A stretch of DNA of 64,000 nt. Origin: Tenacibaculum holothuriorum (GTDB lineage: Bacteria; Bacteroidota; Bacteroidia; Flavobacteriales; Flavobacteriaceae). Shown here piece after piece: positions 1-8,025 of this stretch; position 1 is the first letter of the stretch; each line of letters opens with the position of its first letter. The position numbers and the translations under genes are program-made. The stretch is from positions 186,001 to 250,000 of the forward strand of contig NZ_LAPZ01000005.1 of NCBI RefSeq assembly GCF_002120225.1, in the 5' to 3' direction. Below the pieces are notes generated by a model. The model saw nothing but the letters and a program-made list of their open reading frames with translations. It did not search any database and was not told the origin of the DNA.

Positions 1-159
1 AAGAGACACATAAAATGTATCATGTTCTTCTTCAAAAAAATTAAAATCACCCCCAGAACTTTCAATATAAAACTTAGCCTGAGCTTTAGAATTAAATCTT
101 TCTATTAATTGCTCAAGCCTCGTTTTATCTCTTATTATTATTGCTTTTTCAAAATCCAT
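1..159 (-). CDS. Probable NAD-kinase-like protein (partial, N-terminus only)
   Basis: The gene starts with ATG at 159 and runs off the left edge; 53 codons are visible. The start overlaps the stop of the SPFH gene (TAATG), which implies translational coupling. The visible N-terminus contains LEQLIERFNSKAQAKFYIE and a SGGDF segment. From memory this resembles the N-terminus of bacterial ATP-NAD-kinase-like (sugar/diacylglycerol-kinase-fold) proteins encoded near NrtR and SPFH genes. Its position behind an NrtR-type regulator fits a role in NAD metabolism, but the catalytic part is outside the window, so the assignment is tentative. Confidence 0.5.
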   Translation of the reverse strand, partial: MDFEKAIIIRDKTRLEQLIERFNSKAQAKFYIESSGGDFNFFEEEHDTFYVSL

Positions 160-1178
160 TATTGTCTTTTGCTCTTATTCACAATTGAATCTAATAATTC
201 AGGAGTTATACTCAAATTTTCAATCTTATCTGCATTCTCAGCTAATTCTCTAAATGCTAAAGCTATATTATTTCCTGCATCATTACCTGTATTAGTTATA
301 GCCATAAGAGTTTTCCAATCTAGAGTTTTATATGGTTTTAAATTTGCATTTAATACGTACTCTTTCATATCTGCTTCTTTTTTTTCATTTGTGACTTGAA
401 TATCAATTAACTCTTTTTTCTTTTCTTCTAAAGAAATACTAGAAGCCATATCCATTTCCTTTAATTTCCTTTCATTTTCTTGCTTAACCACATCAGTTTC
501 CATTTTCTTCTCTACAATTTGCTTATGCTTTTCTTCAACAGCTATTTCAGTATTTAATTCACTTTCTTTAATAATTCTTTCTTGCTCTACTGCAAAGTTT
601 CTACGTTCATACACTGCTTGATCAGCTTCTTTTTGTAAAGATTCTCTTGTTTGTGCTTCTAAAGCTCTAGCCATTTCTGGACTTGGTGTAACACCTAGCA
701 CATTAACACTTAAAACTTCTAAACCTAACATTTGAACTGTCTTCGATTTTTGAACATTGCTAAAGATTTCACTTTCTATTTCCTCAAGTTTTCTTAACGC
801 TTCTTTTAAATTTAAACGCTGAATTATAGATGCACTTGCTGTCTGAGCTTCATTAATAATTCTTTGTTGAATTTTTTCATAATCGTTTTTTATATATTCT
901 TTTCTAGCATTTACTGTAAAATCTAGTGTTTCTGCTAACTGCTTTGGATTTTCAATTTTATATGTGATTTGTCCTTGTAGAGTAACCTCTTGATAATCTT
1001 TGGTAGTTTCTTTAAACACAAATTGAAAATCATTACTTTGAATTGGTATTGACACAATTGAAGAATTTGGAGAAAAATAAAAAAAAGCTAACCCTCTTCC
1101 CTCCTTTTTAACACTTCCATTTTTATAATGAATTACATAATTCATTGAATCGAATTTGATATAGTTTATTCCTAACAT
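159..1178 (-). CDS. SPFH/band 7 (prohibitin-like) domain protein
   Basis: This 339-residue protein has an SPFH/band-7 fold in roughly residues 10-190, containing RIINEAQ and SVNVLGVTPSPEMARALEAQTRE segments that are typical of the family. A long charged coiled coil follows (about residues 180-275, rich in E, K and R), then a C-terminal helical tail. There is no clear N-terminal membrane helix, so it is probably a cytosolic or peripheral SPFH scaffold rather than a membrane-anchored HflK/C type. It lies between an NrtR-type regulator gene (90 bp upstream) and an overlapping NAD-kinase-like gene. A palindrome begins 12 bp upstream of its start codon, so it is probably under that regulator's control. 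SPFH proteins assemble oligomeric platforms; the substrate here is unknown. Confidence 0.85.
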   Translation of the reverse strand: MLGINYIKFDSMNYVIHYKNGSVKKEGRGLAFFYFSPNSSIVSIPIQSNDFQFVFKETTKDYQEVTLQGQITYKIENPKQLAETLDFTVNARKEYIKNDYEKIQQRIINEAQTASASIIQRLNLKEALRKLEEIESEIFSNVQKSKTVQMLGLEVLSVNVLGVTPSPEMARALEAQTRESLQKEADQAVYERRNFAVEQERIIKESELNTEIAVEEKHKQIVEKKMETDVVKQENERKLKEMDMASSISLEEKKKELIDIQVTNEKKEADMKEYVLNANLKPYKTLDWKTLMAITNTGNDAGNNIALAFRELAENADKIENLSITPELLDSIVNKSKRQ

Positions 1179-1190
1179 AACATTAAATTT

Positions 1191-1213
1191 ATTTGTGTAT
1201 TAATGACACAAAT
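1191..1213. promoter_or_regulatory. Palindromic operator candidate upstream of SPFH gene
   Basis: ATTTGTGT-N7-ACACAAAT is a perfect 8-bp inverted repeat lying 12 bp upstream of the SPFH start codon. The same core, TGYGT-N7-ACRCA, recurs at 1238-1270 and 1949-1965 around the NrtR-type gene. It is inferred to be the binding site of that regulator. Confidence 0.55.
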
Positions 1214-1237
1214 ATAAAACATATTAAAACTCAAACA

Positions 1238-1270
1238 AATTAATTTGTGTTTTTTTTACACAAATTAATT
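1238..1270. promoter_or_regulatory. Second palindrome of the same type (operator or terminator)
   Basis: A 13-bp perfect inverted repeat (AATTAATTTGTGT / ACACAAATTAATT) is separated by seven T on the plus strand and overlaps the stop codon of the NrtR-type gene. The core is identical to the 1191-1213 site. It could also be a weak hairpin in the transcript, but no U-tract follows in the direction of transcription (minus), so operator function is favoured. Confidence 0.5.
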
Positions 1271-1946
1271 AAATTTCAAATACAATACCCTCTTTTTTTA
1301 ATTGGAAATACCTCTTTTTATTAAATTTAAACAGACTTGCTGGTCTTCCTGAACCTTTTGAAATTTTTTCTTCTAGTTCATCTAATACATTCAGCTTAAT
1401 TATTTTTTTCCTAAAATTTCTTCTATCTATATCTCTCCCTAAAAGTGTCGTATAAAGCTTTTCTAAATCAGAAAAAGGAAATTTCTCTTCTAGTAATTCA
1501 AACCCAATTGGCTCATACACGATTTTTCCTTGTAATCGTTTTATAGCAAATTTTAAAATAGTTTCATGATCAAAAGATAATTTAGGTAAATTCTCAATAC
1601 TAAACCACTTAACTTCCTCAGCATCTGTTGATGCTAAAATTTTAAATGCTTTGGGTTTTACTAATCCAAAGTAAGAAACTGAAATAACTCTACCACGGGG
1701 ATCTCTAGTAGGGCTTCCAAATGTATACAGCTGTTCTAAATAATTTATCTTAACTCCTGTTTCCTCAAAAAGCTCTCTTTCAACAGCCATTTCTAAAGAT
1801 TCTTTCTCCTTAACAAAACCTCCAGGAATAGCCCATTCGCCTTTAAATGGATTAAATTTTCTTTTTATTAATAATACAGAAGTTTTTCCTTCTTCATATC
1901 CAAATACAACGGCATCAACAGAAAGTCTAATAGATTGGTCACTCAT
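1269..1946 (-). CDS. NrtR-family Nudix-domain transcriptional regulator
   Basis: This 225-residue protein has an N-terminal Nudix domain (about 8-138) and a C-terminal winged-helix domain (about 140-225) with the family-typical GRDIDRRNFRKKI segment at 170-182 and a GSGRPASLF wing. That is the architecture of NrtR/AraR-type regulators, where the Nudix fold senses an ADP-ribose- or sugar-type ligand. The Nudix box (G43 to V65: G-x5-E-x7-REL-x-EETGV) is intact, so hydrolase activity is possible, although many family members have lost it. Three similar palindromes lie upstream and downstream of the gene. It lies 26 bp downstream of the DUF2851 gene and is co-directional with it, and precedes SPFH and NAD-kinase-like genes, so a role in NAD or ADP-ribose homeostasis is inferred. 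Confidence 0.85.
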   Translation of the reverse strand: MSDQSIRLSVDAVVFGYEEGKTSVLLIKRKFNPFKGEWAIPGGFVKEKESLEMAVERELFEETGVKINYLEQLYTFGSPTRDPRGRVISVSYFGLVKPKAFKILASTDAEEVKWFSIENLPKLSFDHETILKFAIKRLQGKIVYEPIGFELLEEKFPFSDLEKLYTTLLGRDIDRRNFRKKIIKLNVLDELEEKISKGSGRPASLFKFNKKRYFQLKKEGIVFEI

Positions 1947-1948
1947 TA

Positions 1949-1965
1949 TGCGTAGTCTTTACGCA
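1949..1965. promoter_or_regulatory. Palindrome upstream of the NrtR-type gene (autoregulatory site candidate)
   Basis: TGCGTA-N5-TACGCA lies 2 bp upstream of the start codon. Written as TGCGT-N7-ACGCA it matches the two TGTGT-N7-ACACA palindromes near the SPFH gene in arm length and spacing. This suggests autoregulation. Confidence 0.5.
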
Positions 1966-1972
1966 AAAGTAA

Positions 1973-3244
1973 TTAATTTCTTAACAACTTATTTCCTATT
2001 GCGCATTCTAAACAACGTTTTAATGCGCAATAGTTATTTTTAAGCTCTAATAGCGCTTGTGTTTCAAAAGCGTTTTTTAAAATAACTTTTAAATCTGAAA
2101 ATTTAGAAATAATAGCATTCTTTTCGGGTTTTATTTCCTTCAATAAACTCAAAAAACTTTCATTTACTTCTTTACTCCTACTTTTTAACCACATAAATTT
2201 TAAAGGAATAATTGTATTGATAATCAGTAAATCTACAAACGATTTTGTGAGTTTTTTAGTCGATTTTTTAGAAGTGGTTTCAAACGTATAATGTCTCTTC
2301 CAAAAATCATTTACTTCTACAGAAAAGTAGTCATAAAAATCATCTAACTTATTTAAACTCATTACATCGCTAAATAAATTAGTTCGTTTATGGTACAGAG
2401 CAACTAACTGTGCTAATCGAATTGTAGGAAAATTATTTGGTCTCATTCTAAAAAACTGAAAATTCCCTTTAATAATAGGAGACAACTTATATTTATGCTT
2501 TAAATACTCATACTCTTTTTGTAAACTCAAAAAGTATTCATCTTCAATCCTACCGTCTAGAAACCTAGCTTGTCCAAAAAGCAAAGCGGATAATGTTTGT
2601 TCTTCAAAACGAACTTTTCTTAGAATAGAAAAATCAAAAGATTGAGATAGTTGTAAAAAAGCTTCTCCATTTACTTTTAATCCAAAATTCTTCGCTAACA
2701 GTTGAAATAAAACAGCTTCAAAATCATTGTTTGATTCTTCTAGTAACTCTTTAATCAAAATTGATTTATTCTCTAAACGCTCAAAATACAATCGCTCTAA
2801 CCAGTTATTCATTAAGAAAGAATCAACTTCAGAAATTTGATTTTCACAAGGAATCCATTTTTCTTTTTTTGAAAATAAGTTTTGGTAGTTTTCTAACAAT
2901 TCTTTTGGAATATAATCCTTCAAAACCAATGTTGGTAACGCTTTATTATTTTTCATAAAAACTTCAGTATCATGCTCCCAAACCACATGAAGAATAACAG
3001 CATCGTAATTAGCATCTATTTCATGTTGATGCAAATACCAATCAGAAGATTTTACATGAATCTCAACATTACCTACCCAAATCTGATTATCAATTTTTAA
3101 TTGAGCATTTAAAAAATCGGGACCTGAGTTTTTATTCATTTCGCCAGTTTTTAATACCTCAACGAACTCACCATTAACCGTTTGTATATCTTTAAAATTA
3201 AACAGCTTTTGCTTCCATAAAAAATGTAAGAATTCTTCTTTCAT
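1973..3244 (-). CDS. DUF2851 family protein
   Basis: This 423-residue protein matches from memory the Bacteroidota DUF2851 family (N-terminal FLHFLWKQKLF; GPDFLNAQLKI at 41-51; WVGNVEIHVKSSDWY at 56-70). The spacing of PD (42-43) and the EIHVK stretch (61-65) recalls a PD-(D/E)xK nuclease core, but this is a resemblance and not proof. No signal peptide or membrane segment is visible, so it is probably cytosolic. The start ATG at 3244 is 52 bp from the divergent gene at 3297. It is the first visible gene of the minus-strand cluster that includes the Nudix regulator. Function unknown. Confidence 0.8.
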   Translation of the reverse strand: MKEEFLHFLWKQKLFNFKDIQTVNGEFVEVLKTGEMNKNSGPDFLNAQLKIDNQIWVGNVEIHVKSSDWYLHQHEIDANYDAVILHVVWEHDTEVFMKNNKALPTLVLKDYIPKELLENYQNLFSKKEKWIPCENQISEVDSFLMNNWLERLYFERLENKSILIKELLEESNNDFEAVLFQLLAKNFGLKVNGEAFLQLSQSFDFSILRKVRFEEQTLSALLFGQARFLDGRIEDEYFLSLQKEYEYLKHKYKLSPIIKGNFQFFRMRPNNFPTIRLAQLVALYHKRTNLFSDVMSLNKLDDFYDYFSVEVNDFWKRHYTFETTSKKSTKKLTKSFVDLLIINTIIPLKFMWLKSRSKEVNESFLSLLKEIKPEKNAIISKFSDLKVILKNAFETQALLELKNNYCALKRCLECAIGNKLLRN

Positions 3245-3296
3245 AACAATTGAGTTTTTATTGTAAATTCACACAAATTTTCTCGACTTTTAAGTT

Positions 3297-4124
3297 ATGA
3301 AAAATATCATTAAATCCCTATTTATTAGTGCTTTCCCAGTTTATTCGCTAGTTATATTTATAAACACACTACTAAAAAATAATTTTACTTTACATAGTAT
3401 CGGACTCCTCCTCTCCTCTATTTCAGTAGTATCATTTTTCTTAATGCTCTTTATAAAACCAGTCGCCAGAACTACCAAAACATTAACGTTTTACTCTGCT
3501 TTAATAAGCATAGGTTTTACATTAAACTTACTAGATTTCAACTGGGACTCTTTATTAATTCCGCTTTCCATTGCTTTAGGCTGGTTAGCTTATTTAACTT
3601 GGTACTCTACCTTTAACTCAAGAGATATGTCGGTATTAGATTTCGGAAAAAAATTGCCTGAATTCTCTCTTGAAAACACCAATAAAGAAATGGTTAATAG
3701 CAACTCTTTTACTGGTGATTTTAAGATATTAATTTTCTATCGTGGTAATTGGTGCCCTTTATGTATGGCACAAATAAAAGAAGTAGTGCAACAATATAAA
3801 GAACTTGAAAAGAGAAATATTGATATGCTACTAATAAGCTCTCAGCCTCATAAGTTCACCAAGAGTTTAGCAAAGAAACACCAAGTCCCATTTCATTTTT
3901 TGAGAGATATTGACAACAAAGTTGCCAAACAATTAAAAATCATTCATAAAAACGGACTTCCTGTAGGTTTTCAAGTATTAGGATATGAATCGGATGTAGT
4001 ATTACCTACTGTAATTATTACCGATAAAAACGATAAAATCATCTTTGCAGACCTAACAGATAATTATCGTGTACGACCAGAACCAGAGACTTTCTTACGA
4101 ATTATTGACAACTATAAAGGCTAA
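3297..4124 (+). CDS. Membrane-anchored AhpC/TSA-type redoxin
   Basis: The first ~110 residues form about four hydrophobic segments. A redoxin/peroxiredoxin-like domain follows (about 118-275). It contains NWCPLCMAQ, giving a CxxC redox pair at residues 153-156, then the family-typical LLISSQPHKF and LPTVIITDKNDKIIFADLTDN segments. Members of the AhpC/TSA superfamily with an N-terminal membrane part act as thiol reductants or peroxidases at the membrane; the exact substrate cannot be read from sequence. The gene is divergent from the DUF2851 gene. Confidence 0.8.
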   Translation: MKNIIKSLFISAFPVYSLVIFINTLLKNNFTLHSIGLLLSSISVVSFFLMLFIKPVARTTKTLTFYSALISIGFTLNLLDFNWDSLLIPLSIALGWLAYLTWYSTFNSRDMSVLDFGKKLPEFSLENTNKEMVNSNSFTGDFKILIFYRGNWCPLCMAQIKEVVQQYKELEKRNIDMLLISSQPHKFTKSLAKKHQVPFHFLRDIDNKVAKQLKIIHKNGLPVGFQVLGYESDVVLPTVIITDKNDKIIFADLTDNYRVRPEPETFLRIIDNYKG

Positions 4125-4182
4125 TCAATAGGGCCATCAATTTTTACAATGATGTTAACATTCAATTTCTAATTGTCTGTAG

Positions 4183-4190
4183 TACTTTTG
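4183..4190 (+). promoter_or_regulatory. Bacteroidota -7 box (TACTTTTG)
   Basis: The sequence fits the TAnnTTTG -7 consensus of Bacteroidota and lies 17 bp upstream of the nitroreductase start codon. No clear -33 TTTG is seen at the usual distance. Confidence 0.5.
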
Positions 4191-4207
4191 CATCAAAATA
4201 ATAACAT

Positions 4208-4792
4208 ATGAATAGCATAGAAAATTTACAATGGCGTTATGCTGTTAAAAAATTTGACGAACATAAATCACTTTCTGCAGAACAAATCAACATTTTAAAA
4301 GAAGCTTTTAATTTAACAGCTACTTCTTATGGGTTACAACCTGTAAAAATGGTAGTAATTCAAAACAAAGAGTTACAACAACAATTGGTAGAGCACTCTT
4401 GGAATCAAGCCCAAGTAGCCCAAGCATCACATGTATTGGTTTTATGTATTCCAAAAGAGTTTACTCAAAAAGAAGTAGAAAGCTACTTTGCTTTAGTGAA
4501 AAATATTAGAAATACTCCTGACGAAATTTTAAACCCATTTAAAGAAATGCTTTCTTCTTCAGTAGCCAGTAAAACTCAAGAAGAATTAAGTAGTTGGAAT
4601 AAAAATCAGGCTTATATTGCTTTAGGAAATTTAATGACGGTAGCAGCTAATGAGCAAATTGATTCTTGTCCGATGGAAGGATTTGTTCCTGCAAAATACG
4701 ACGAAATCTTAGGTTTAGACCAACATAACTTAACATCGGTATTAGTATTACCGGTTGGATTTAGAGCTGAAGACGATTATATGAAAGACTGA
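4208..4792 (+). CDS. NAD(P)H-dependent nitroreductase-family oxidoreductase
   Basis: This 194-residue protein has the nitroreductase fold: N-terminal WRYAVKKFDEHKSLS with the FMN-phosphate-contacting basic residues, TSYGLQPVKMVVI in the middle, and QAYIALGNLMTVAANEQIDSCPMEGF near the FMN/dimer region. The C-terminal LVLPVGFRAEDDYMKD is typical of NfsB-like enzymes. These are FMN-binding homodimeric flavoproteins reducing nitroaromatics or quinones with NAD(P)H. It is slightly short (NfsB is about 217 residues). It has its own -7 box and is followed by a long perfect hairpin before the symporter gene. Confidence 0.88.
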   Translation: MNSIENLQWRYAVKKFDEHKSLSAEQINILKEAFNLTATSYGLQPVKMVVIQNKELQQQLVEHSWNQAQVAQASHVLVLCIPKEFTQKEVESYFALVKNIRNTPDEILNPFKEMLSSSVASKTQEELSSWNKNQAYIALGNLMTVAANEQIDSCPMEGFVPAKYDEILGLDQHNLTSVLVLPVGFRAEDDYMKD

Positions 4793-4845
4793 AAAAAGGT
4801 TCGTAGAAAAACCGAAGAAGTCATTATCGAGCTTTCTTAGAATTC

Positions 4846-4898
4846 TTAAATTATGAATTACGAATGAGAAATTTGTACATTCGTAATTCATAATTTAA
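4846..4898. repeat. 53-bp perfect inverted repeat
   Basis: Two 21-bp arms (4846-4866 and 4878-4898, cores ATGAATTACGAATG and CATTCGTAATTCAT) are exact reverse complements around an 11-nt loop. It lies between the nitroreductase and symporter genes, ending 4 bp before the symporter ATG. There is no downstream T-run, so it is not a simple terminator. It could be a REP-like or MITE-like mobile palindrome, or an RNA processing signal. No second copy was noticed in the window. Confidence 0.7.
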
Positions 4899-4902
4899 TT
4901 GT

Positions 4903-6345
4903 ATGCAACCATTACATATACTCCTACTTATTTTAGCTTATTTTGGTGTATTAATTCTTATCTCGTACATCACTGGTAAATCTGCTAACAACAACACCTT
5001 TTTTAAAGCCAACAACTCCTCACCATGGTACTTAGTTGCCTTTGGTATGATTGGGGCTTCTCTTTCTGGTGTAACCTTTATTTCTGTACCAGGTTGGGTA
5101 GAGAGTCAGCAAATGGGTTATATGCAAATGGTGTTAGGATATGTGTTAGGATATGCTGTAATCGGATTGGTATTATTACCGCTTTATTACAAACTCAACC
5201 TAACTTCTATTTATACTTATTTAAAAGATCGTTTTGGAAGATATTCCTATAAAACAGGAGCCTCTTTTTTCTTATTATCAAGAACTGTAGGAGCTGCTTT
5301 TCGTTTGTTTTTAGTAGCCAATGTATTGCAATTAATTTTGTTTGATGCTTACGGAATTCCATTTTGGGTAACGGTAACCATTACCATTTTACTAATCTGG
5401 TTATACACATTTAAAGGGGGAATTAAAACTATTGTATGGACAGACACCTTGCAAACCTTATTCATGCTGATTGCTGTAGGTGTTTGTATTGTAATGATTA
5501 AAGATGCAATGCAAATAGACAGTTTATTCTCCTATATTGCCGATAATGATTTATCTAAAACTTTCTTTTTTGATGATGTAAAAGCAGGAAGTTATTTTTG
5601 GAAACAATTTTTCTCAGGAGCTTTTATTGCTATAGTAATGACCGGGTTAGATCAAGACATGATGCAAAAGAACTTAACCTGTCGCAATTTAAAAGATGCC
5701 CAAAAGAACATGTTTTGGTTTACTATTGTCCTAGTAATTGTAAACTTTTTCTTTTTAGCCTTAGGAGTTTTACTAACCGACTATGCAGCAACTAATGGAA
5801 TTGATGCACATAGAGACAATTTATTCCCAACTATTGCGATGAGTGGCGATTTAGGTATTGCTACTTCTCTATTCTTCTTATTAGGGTTAATTGCCGCAGC
5901 CTATTCAAGTGCCGACAGTGCTTTAACCTCGTTAACAACATCATTTAGTATTGATATTTTAGAAATTGATAAAAAAGAAGACGAGCAAGAAAAAATAGCC
6001 ATTCGTAAAAAGATACATGTGTTATTTTCGTTCATCCTAATTGCTACAATTTTAATATTCAAATATTTTATTGCTGATGCCAGTGTAATTGCTAAAATAT
6101 TCCAGTTTGCAGGGTATACCTACGGACCTTTATTAGGATTATATGCCTTTGGACTATTTACCGAACTCAATGTAAAAGACAAACTAGTTCCTATTATTTG
6201 TTTGGTAGCTCCAGTACTTACCTATTTAATTAGCGTGTATAGTAAAAACAGTTTAGGATTTGACTTCGGATTCTTTGTACTAATCTTAAATGGAGCATTG
6301 ACTTTCTTAGGATTATTAGCTATTAAAACGAATAAAGATGCCTAA
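4903..6345 (+). CDS. Sodium:solute symporter (SSS family)
   Basis: This 480-residue protein has about 13 predicted transmembrane segments. Family features are visible: SSPWYLVAFGMIGASLSGVTF near the first helices, RTVGAAFRLFLVANVLQ, FKGGIKTIVWTDTLQTLFML and the late AAAYSSADSALTSLTTSFSID segment, all typical of the sodium/glucose-proline cotransporter (SSF) fold. It is an inner-membrane sodium-driven importer; the substrate cannot be inferred. Its 3' end overlaps the next small gene by 8 bp and the following cupin gene also overlaps that one, so the three are probably cotranscribed. Confidence 0.9.
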   Translation: MQPLHILLLILAYFGVLILISYITGKSANNNTFFKANNSSPWYLVAFGMIGASLSGVTFISVPGWVESQQMGYMQMVLGYVLGYAVIGLVLLPLYYKLNLTSIYTYLKDRFGRYSYKTGASFFLLSRTVGAAFRLFLVANVLQLILFDAYGIPFWVTVTITILLIWLYTFKGGIKTIVWTDTLQTLFMLIAVGVCIVMIKDAMQIDSLFSYIADNDLSKTFFFDDVKAGSYFWKQFFSGAFIAIVMTGLDQDMMQKNLTCRNLKDAQKNMFWFTIVLVIVNFFFLALGVLLTDYAATNGIDAHRDNLFPTIAMSGDLGIATSLFFLLGLIAAAYSSADSALTSLTTSFSIDILEIDKKEDEQEKIAIRKKIHVLFSFILIATILIFKYFIADASVIAKIFQFAGYTYGPLLGLYAFGLFTELNVKDKLVPIICLVAPVLTYLISVYSKNSLGFDFGFFVLILNGALTFLGLLAIKTNKDA

Positions 6346-6520
6346 AAAAGGAAAAGCAAAAAATACGGTAAACAAAGCGAAGCATACTCGTTTGATGAAG
6401 CAAAAAGAAAACAAGCTTCGTACAGAAAAACAACGCAATAAAGAGCGATTAAAAGCTATTATTAAGAAAGCCAACGAAGCCAAAGAACAACCAAAAGATG
6501 ACAGCACAACAAATCATTAA
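6338..6520 (+). CDS. Small lysine-rich protein of unknown function
   Basis: A 60-residue, highly basic ORF begins MPKKGKAKNT and is dominated by K, R, E and N, with predicted helix throughout. It overlaps the symporter gene by 8 bp and the cupin gene by 23 bp. This compact double overlap on the same strand is typical of a real coupled gene. The composition suggests nucleic-acid or ribosome association, but no family is recognised. The alternative is a chance ORF in an AT-rich genome, though the absence of any other way to fill the 152-bp gap favours a gene. Confidence 0.6.
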   Translation: MPKKGKAKNTVNKAKHTRLMKQKENKLRTEKQRNKERLKAIIKKANEAKEQPKDDSTTNH

Positions 6521-6998
6521 ACAATTTGATTTAACCGCACACCCAGAAGGTGGATATTTTAAAGAAACTTATAGAAGTAACGGAATTATCCAAAACGAAC
6601 ATTTACCTCCAGAATTTGTAGGAAATAGAAATTATTCAACATCGATATACTTTTTATTGACTTCTGAAAAGTTTTCAGCTTTTCATAAAATCAACCAAGA
6701 TGAAATTTGGCATTTTTATAAAGGACGTACCTTAAAACTACATATGATTTCTCCAGAAGGAGACTATTCTTTTGTACTTATAGGAAATGATATAAAACAA
6801 AACGAACAGCCTCAATTTGTAGTGCCCGCGGGTTATTGGTTTGCTGCAGAAGTGGAAGCAGAAAACGCCTATGCTTTTACAGGTTGTACCGTAGCTCCGG
6901 GATTTGATTTCAATGATTTTGTTTTACCAAAAAGAGAAACGTTAATCACACTCTTCCCACAACACGAAGCTATTATAACTAAGTTAACGCATCATTAA
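6498..6998 (+). CDS. Cupin domain protein (DUF985 family)
   Basis: This 166-residue protein has the DUF985/cupin_5 pattern: LTAHPEGGYFKETYRS at the N-terminus, STSIYFLLTSEKFSAFHKI, DEIWHFYKGRTLKLH and VPAGYWFAAEVE, with a C-terminal GCTVAPGFDFNDF. The family is a single-domain jelly roll, some members of which act as sugar epimerase-like or metal-dependent enzymes; the reaction here is unknown. The start codon lies inside the 3' end of the small basic gene, indicating translational coupling. Confidence 0.85.
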   Translation: MTAQQIIKQFDLTAHPEGGYFKETYRSNGIIQNEHLPPEFVGNRNYSTSIYFLLTSEKFSAFHKINQDEIWHFYKGRTLKLHMISPEGDYSFVLIGNDIKQNEQPQFVVPAGYWFAAEVEAENAYAFTGCTVAPGFDFNDFVLPKRETLITLFPQHEAIITKLTHH

Positions 6999-7026
6999 AA
7001 ATCTTAGTTACAAATTGAATTGCTAT

Positions 7027-7953
7027 ATGAAAAGATTTATTCTACAATTTCTGATTTTAATCAGTATTTCTTGTTACGCCCAAAAGTCTATAATCATAAA
7101 AAAGGAAAAAATTGATTGGAAAAACTATAATGGTTTATTTCAAGATACTGAGAAAAAGGTTTTCAAACCAAAATTTCAATATTTACAAAAAGTAAACTTA
7201 TATGAAATCACTTATTTAAGTGATGGATTAAAAATTCAGTCTTATGCAGCATTTCCTAAAAAAGAAGGAAAATATCCTGTTATTATATTTAATAGAGGAG
7301 GGAATAGAAATTATGGTGCTTTATCTTTAACTCCTCAAAAAAACAGATACTTTCTAAATCCAATGTTTTCAAAAATAGCTAATGAAGGCTTTATAATTAT
7401 TGGTTGTAACTACAGAGGTAGTGGAAAGAGTGAAGGTAATGATGAATTTGGTGGTAATGACCTGAATGATGTACTCAACTTAATTAAAGTTGTTAAAGAA
7501 CTTCCTAAAGCTGATAGTACAAAAATAGGCATGTATGGTTGGAGTCGTGGCGGTATGATGACTTACTTAGCTTTAACAAAAACTAACCAGATAAAAGCAG
7601 CTGTAACTGGAGGTGCTCCTAGCGATAAAACAATTATCAATAGACCAAAAATGGAAGCTGGTGTATACGCTCAATTAATCCCAAACTATTGGAAAAATAA
7701 AGAGGAAGAACTAAAAAAAAGGTCAGCGATTTATCTTGTTGATAAACTTCCTAAAAACGTTCCTTTGCTAATACTTCACGGAGATTCTGACAAAAGAGTA
7801 ACTGTAGCTAACTCTATAAAACTTTCTAAAAAATTGGAGGAATATAAAATACCTCATCAACTTAAGGTATTTGAAGGAGGAAATCATGGATTAACAAAGT
7901 ATAGAAAAAAAGTAGATAGTTTAGTTATAAATTGGTTTAAAAAGCATCTTTAA
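7027..7953 (+). CDS. Secreted alpha/beta hydrolase (S9/prolyl-oligopeptidase-like)
   Basis: The start at 7027 is preferred over an in-frame upstream codon at 7015 because it gives a clean signal peptide (MKRFILQFLILISISCYAQ). The mature protein has an alpha/beta hydrolase fold with the oxyanion region FNRGGNRNYG, the nucleophile elbow GWSRGG (Ser about residue 173), LILHGDSDKRV carrying the acid, and GGNHGL carrying the catalytic His. The domain resembles the C-terminal catalytic domain of S9 peptidases, without the beta-propeller. It is predicted to be periplasmic. The substrate could be a peptide or an ester. Confidence 0.82.
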   Translation: MKRFILQFLILISISCYAQKSIIIKKEKIDWKNYNGLFQDTEKKVFKPKFQYLQKVNLYEITYLSDGLKIQSYAAFPKKEGKYPVIIFNRGGNRNYGALSLTPQKNRYFLNPMFSKIANEGFIIIGCNYRGSGKSEGNDEFGGNDLNDVLNLIKVVKELPKADSTKIGMYGWSRGGMMTYLALTKTNQIKAAVTGGAPSDKTIINRPKMEAGVYAQLIPNYWKNKEEELKKRSAIYLVDKLPKNVPLLILHGDSDKRVTVANSIKLSKKLEEYKIPHQLKVFEGGNHGLTKYRKKVDSLVINWFKKHL

Positions 7954-8025
7954 AACCTATTTTATCTCACCGTTTTTTATTCAAATTATATCTAGTATCT
8001 TAGGAACTTAATCTACCCTAATACT

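Noticed and set aside
1238..1270. Rho-independent terminator of the Nudix regulator gene
   Set aside because: The stem is good but lacks a U-tract on the minus transcript, and the same core recurs upstream of other genes, so operator is preferred.
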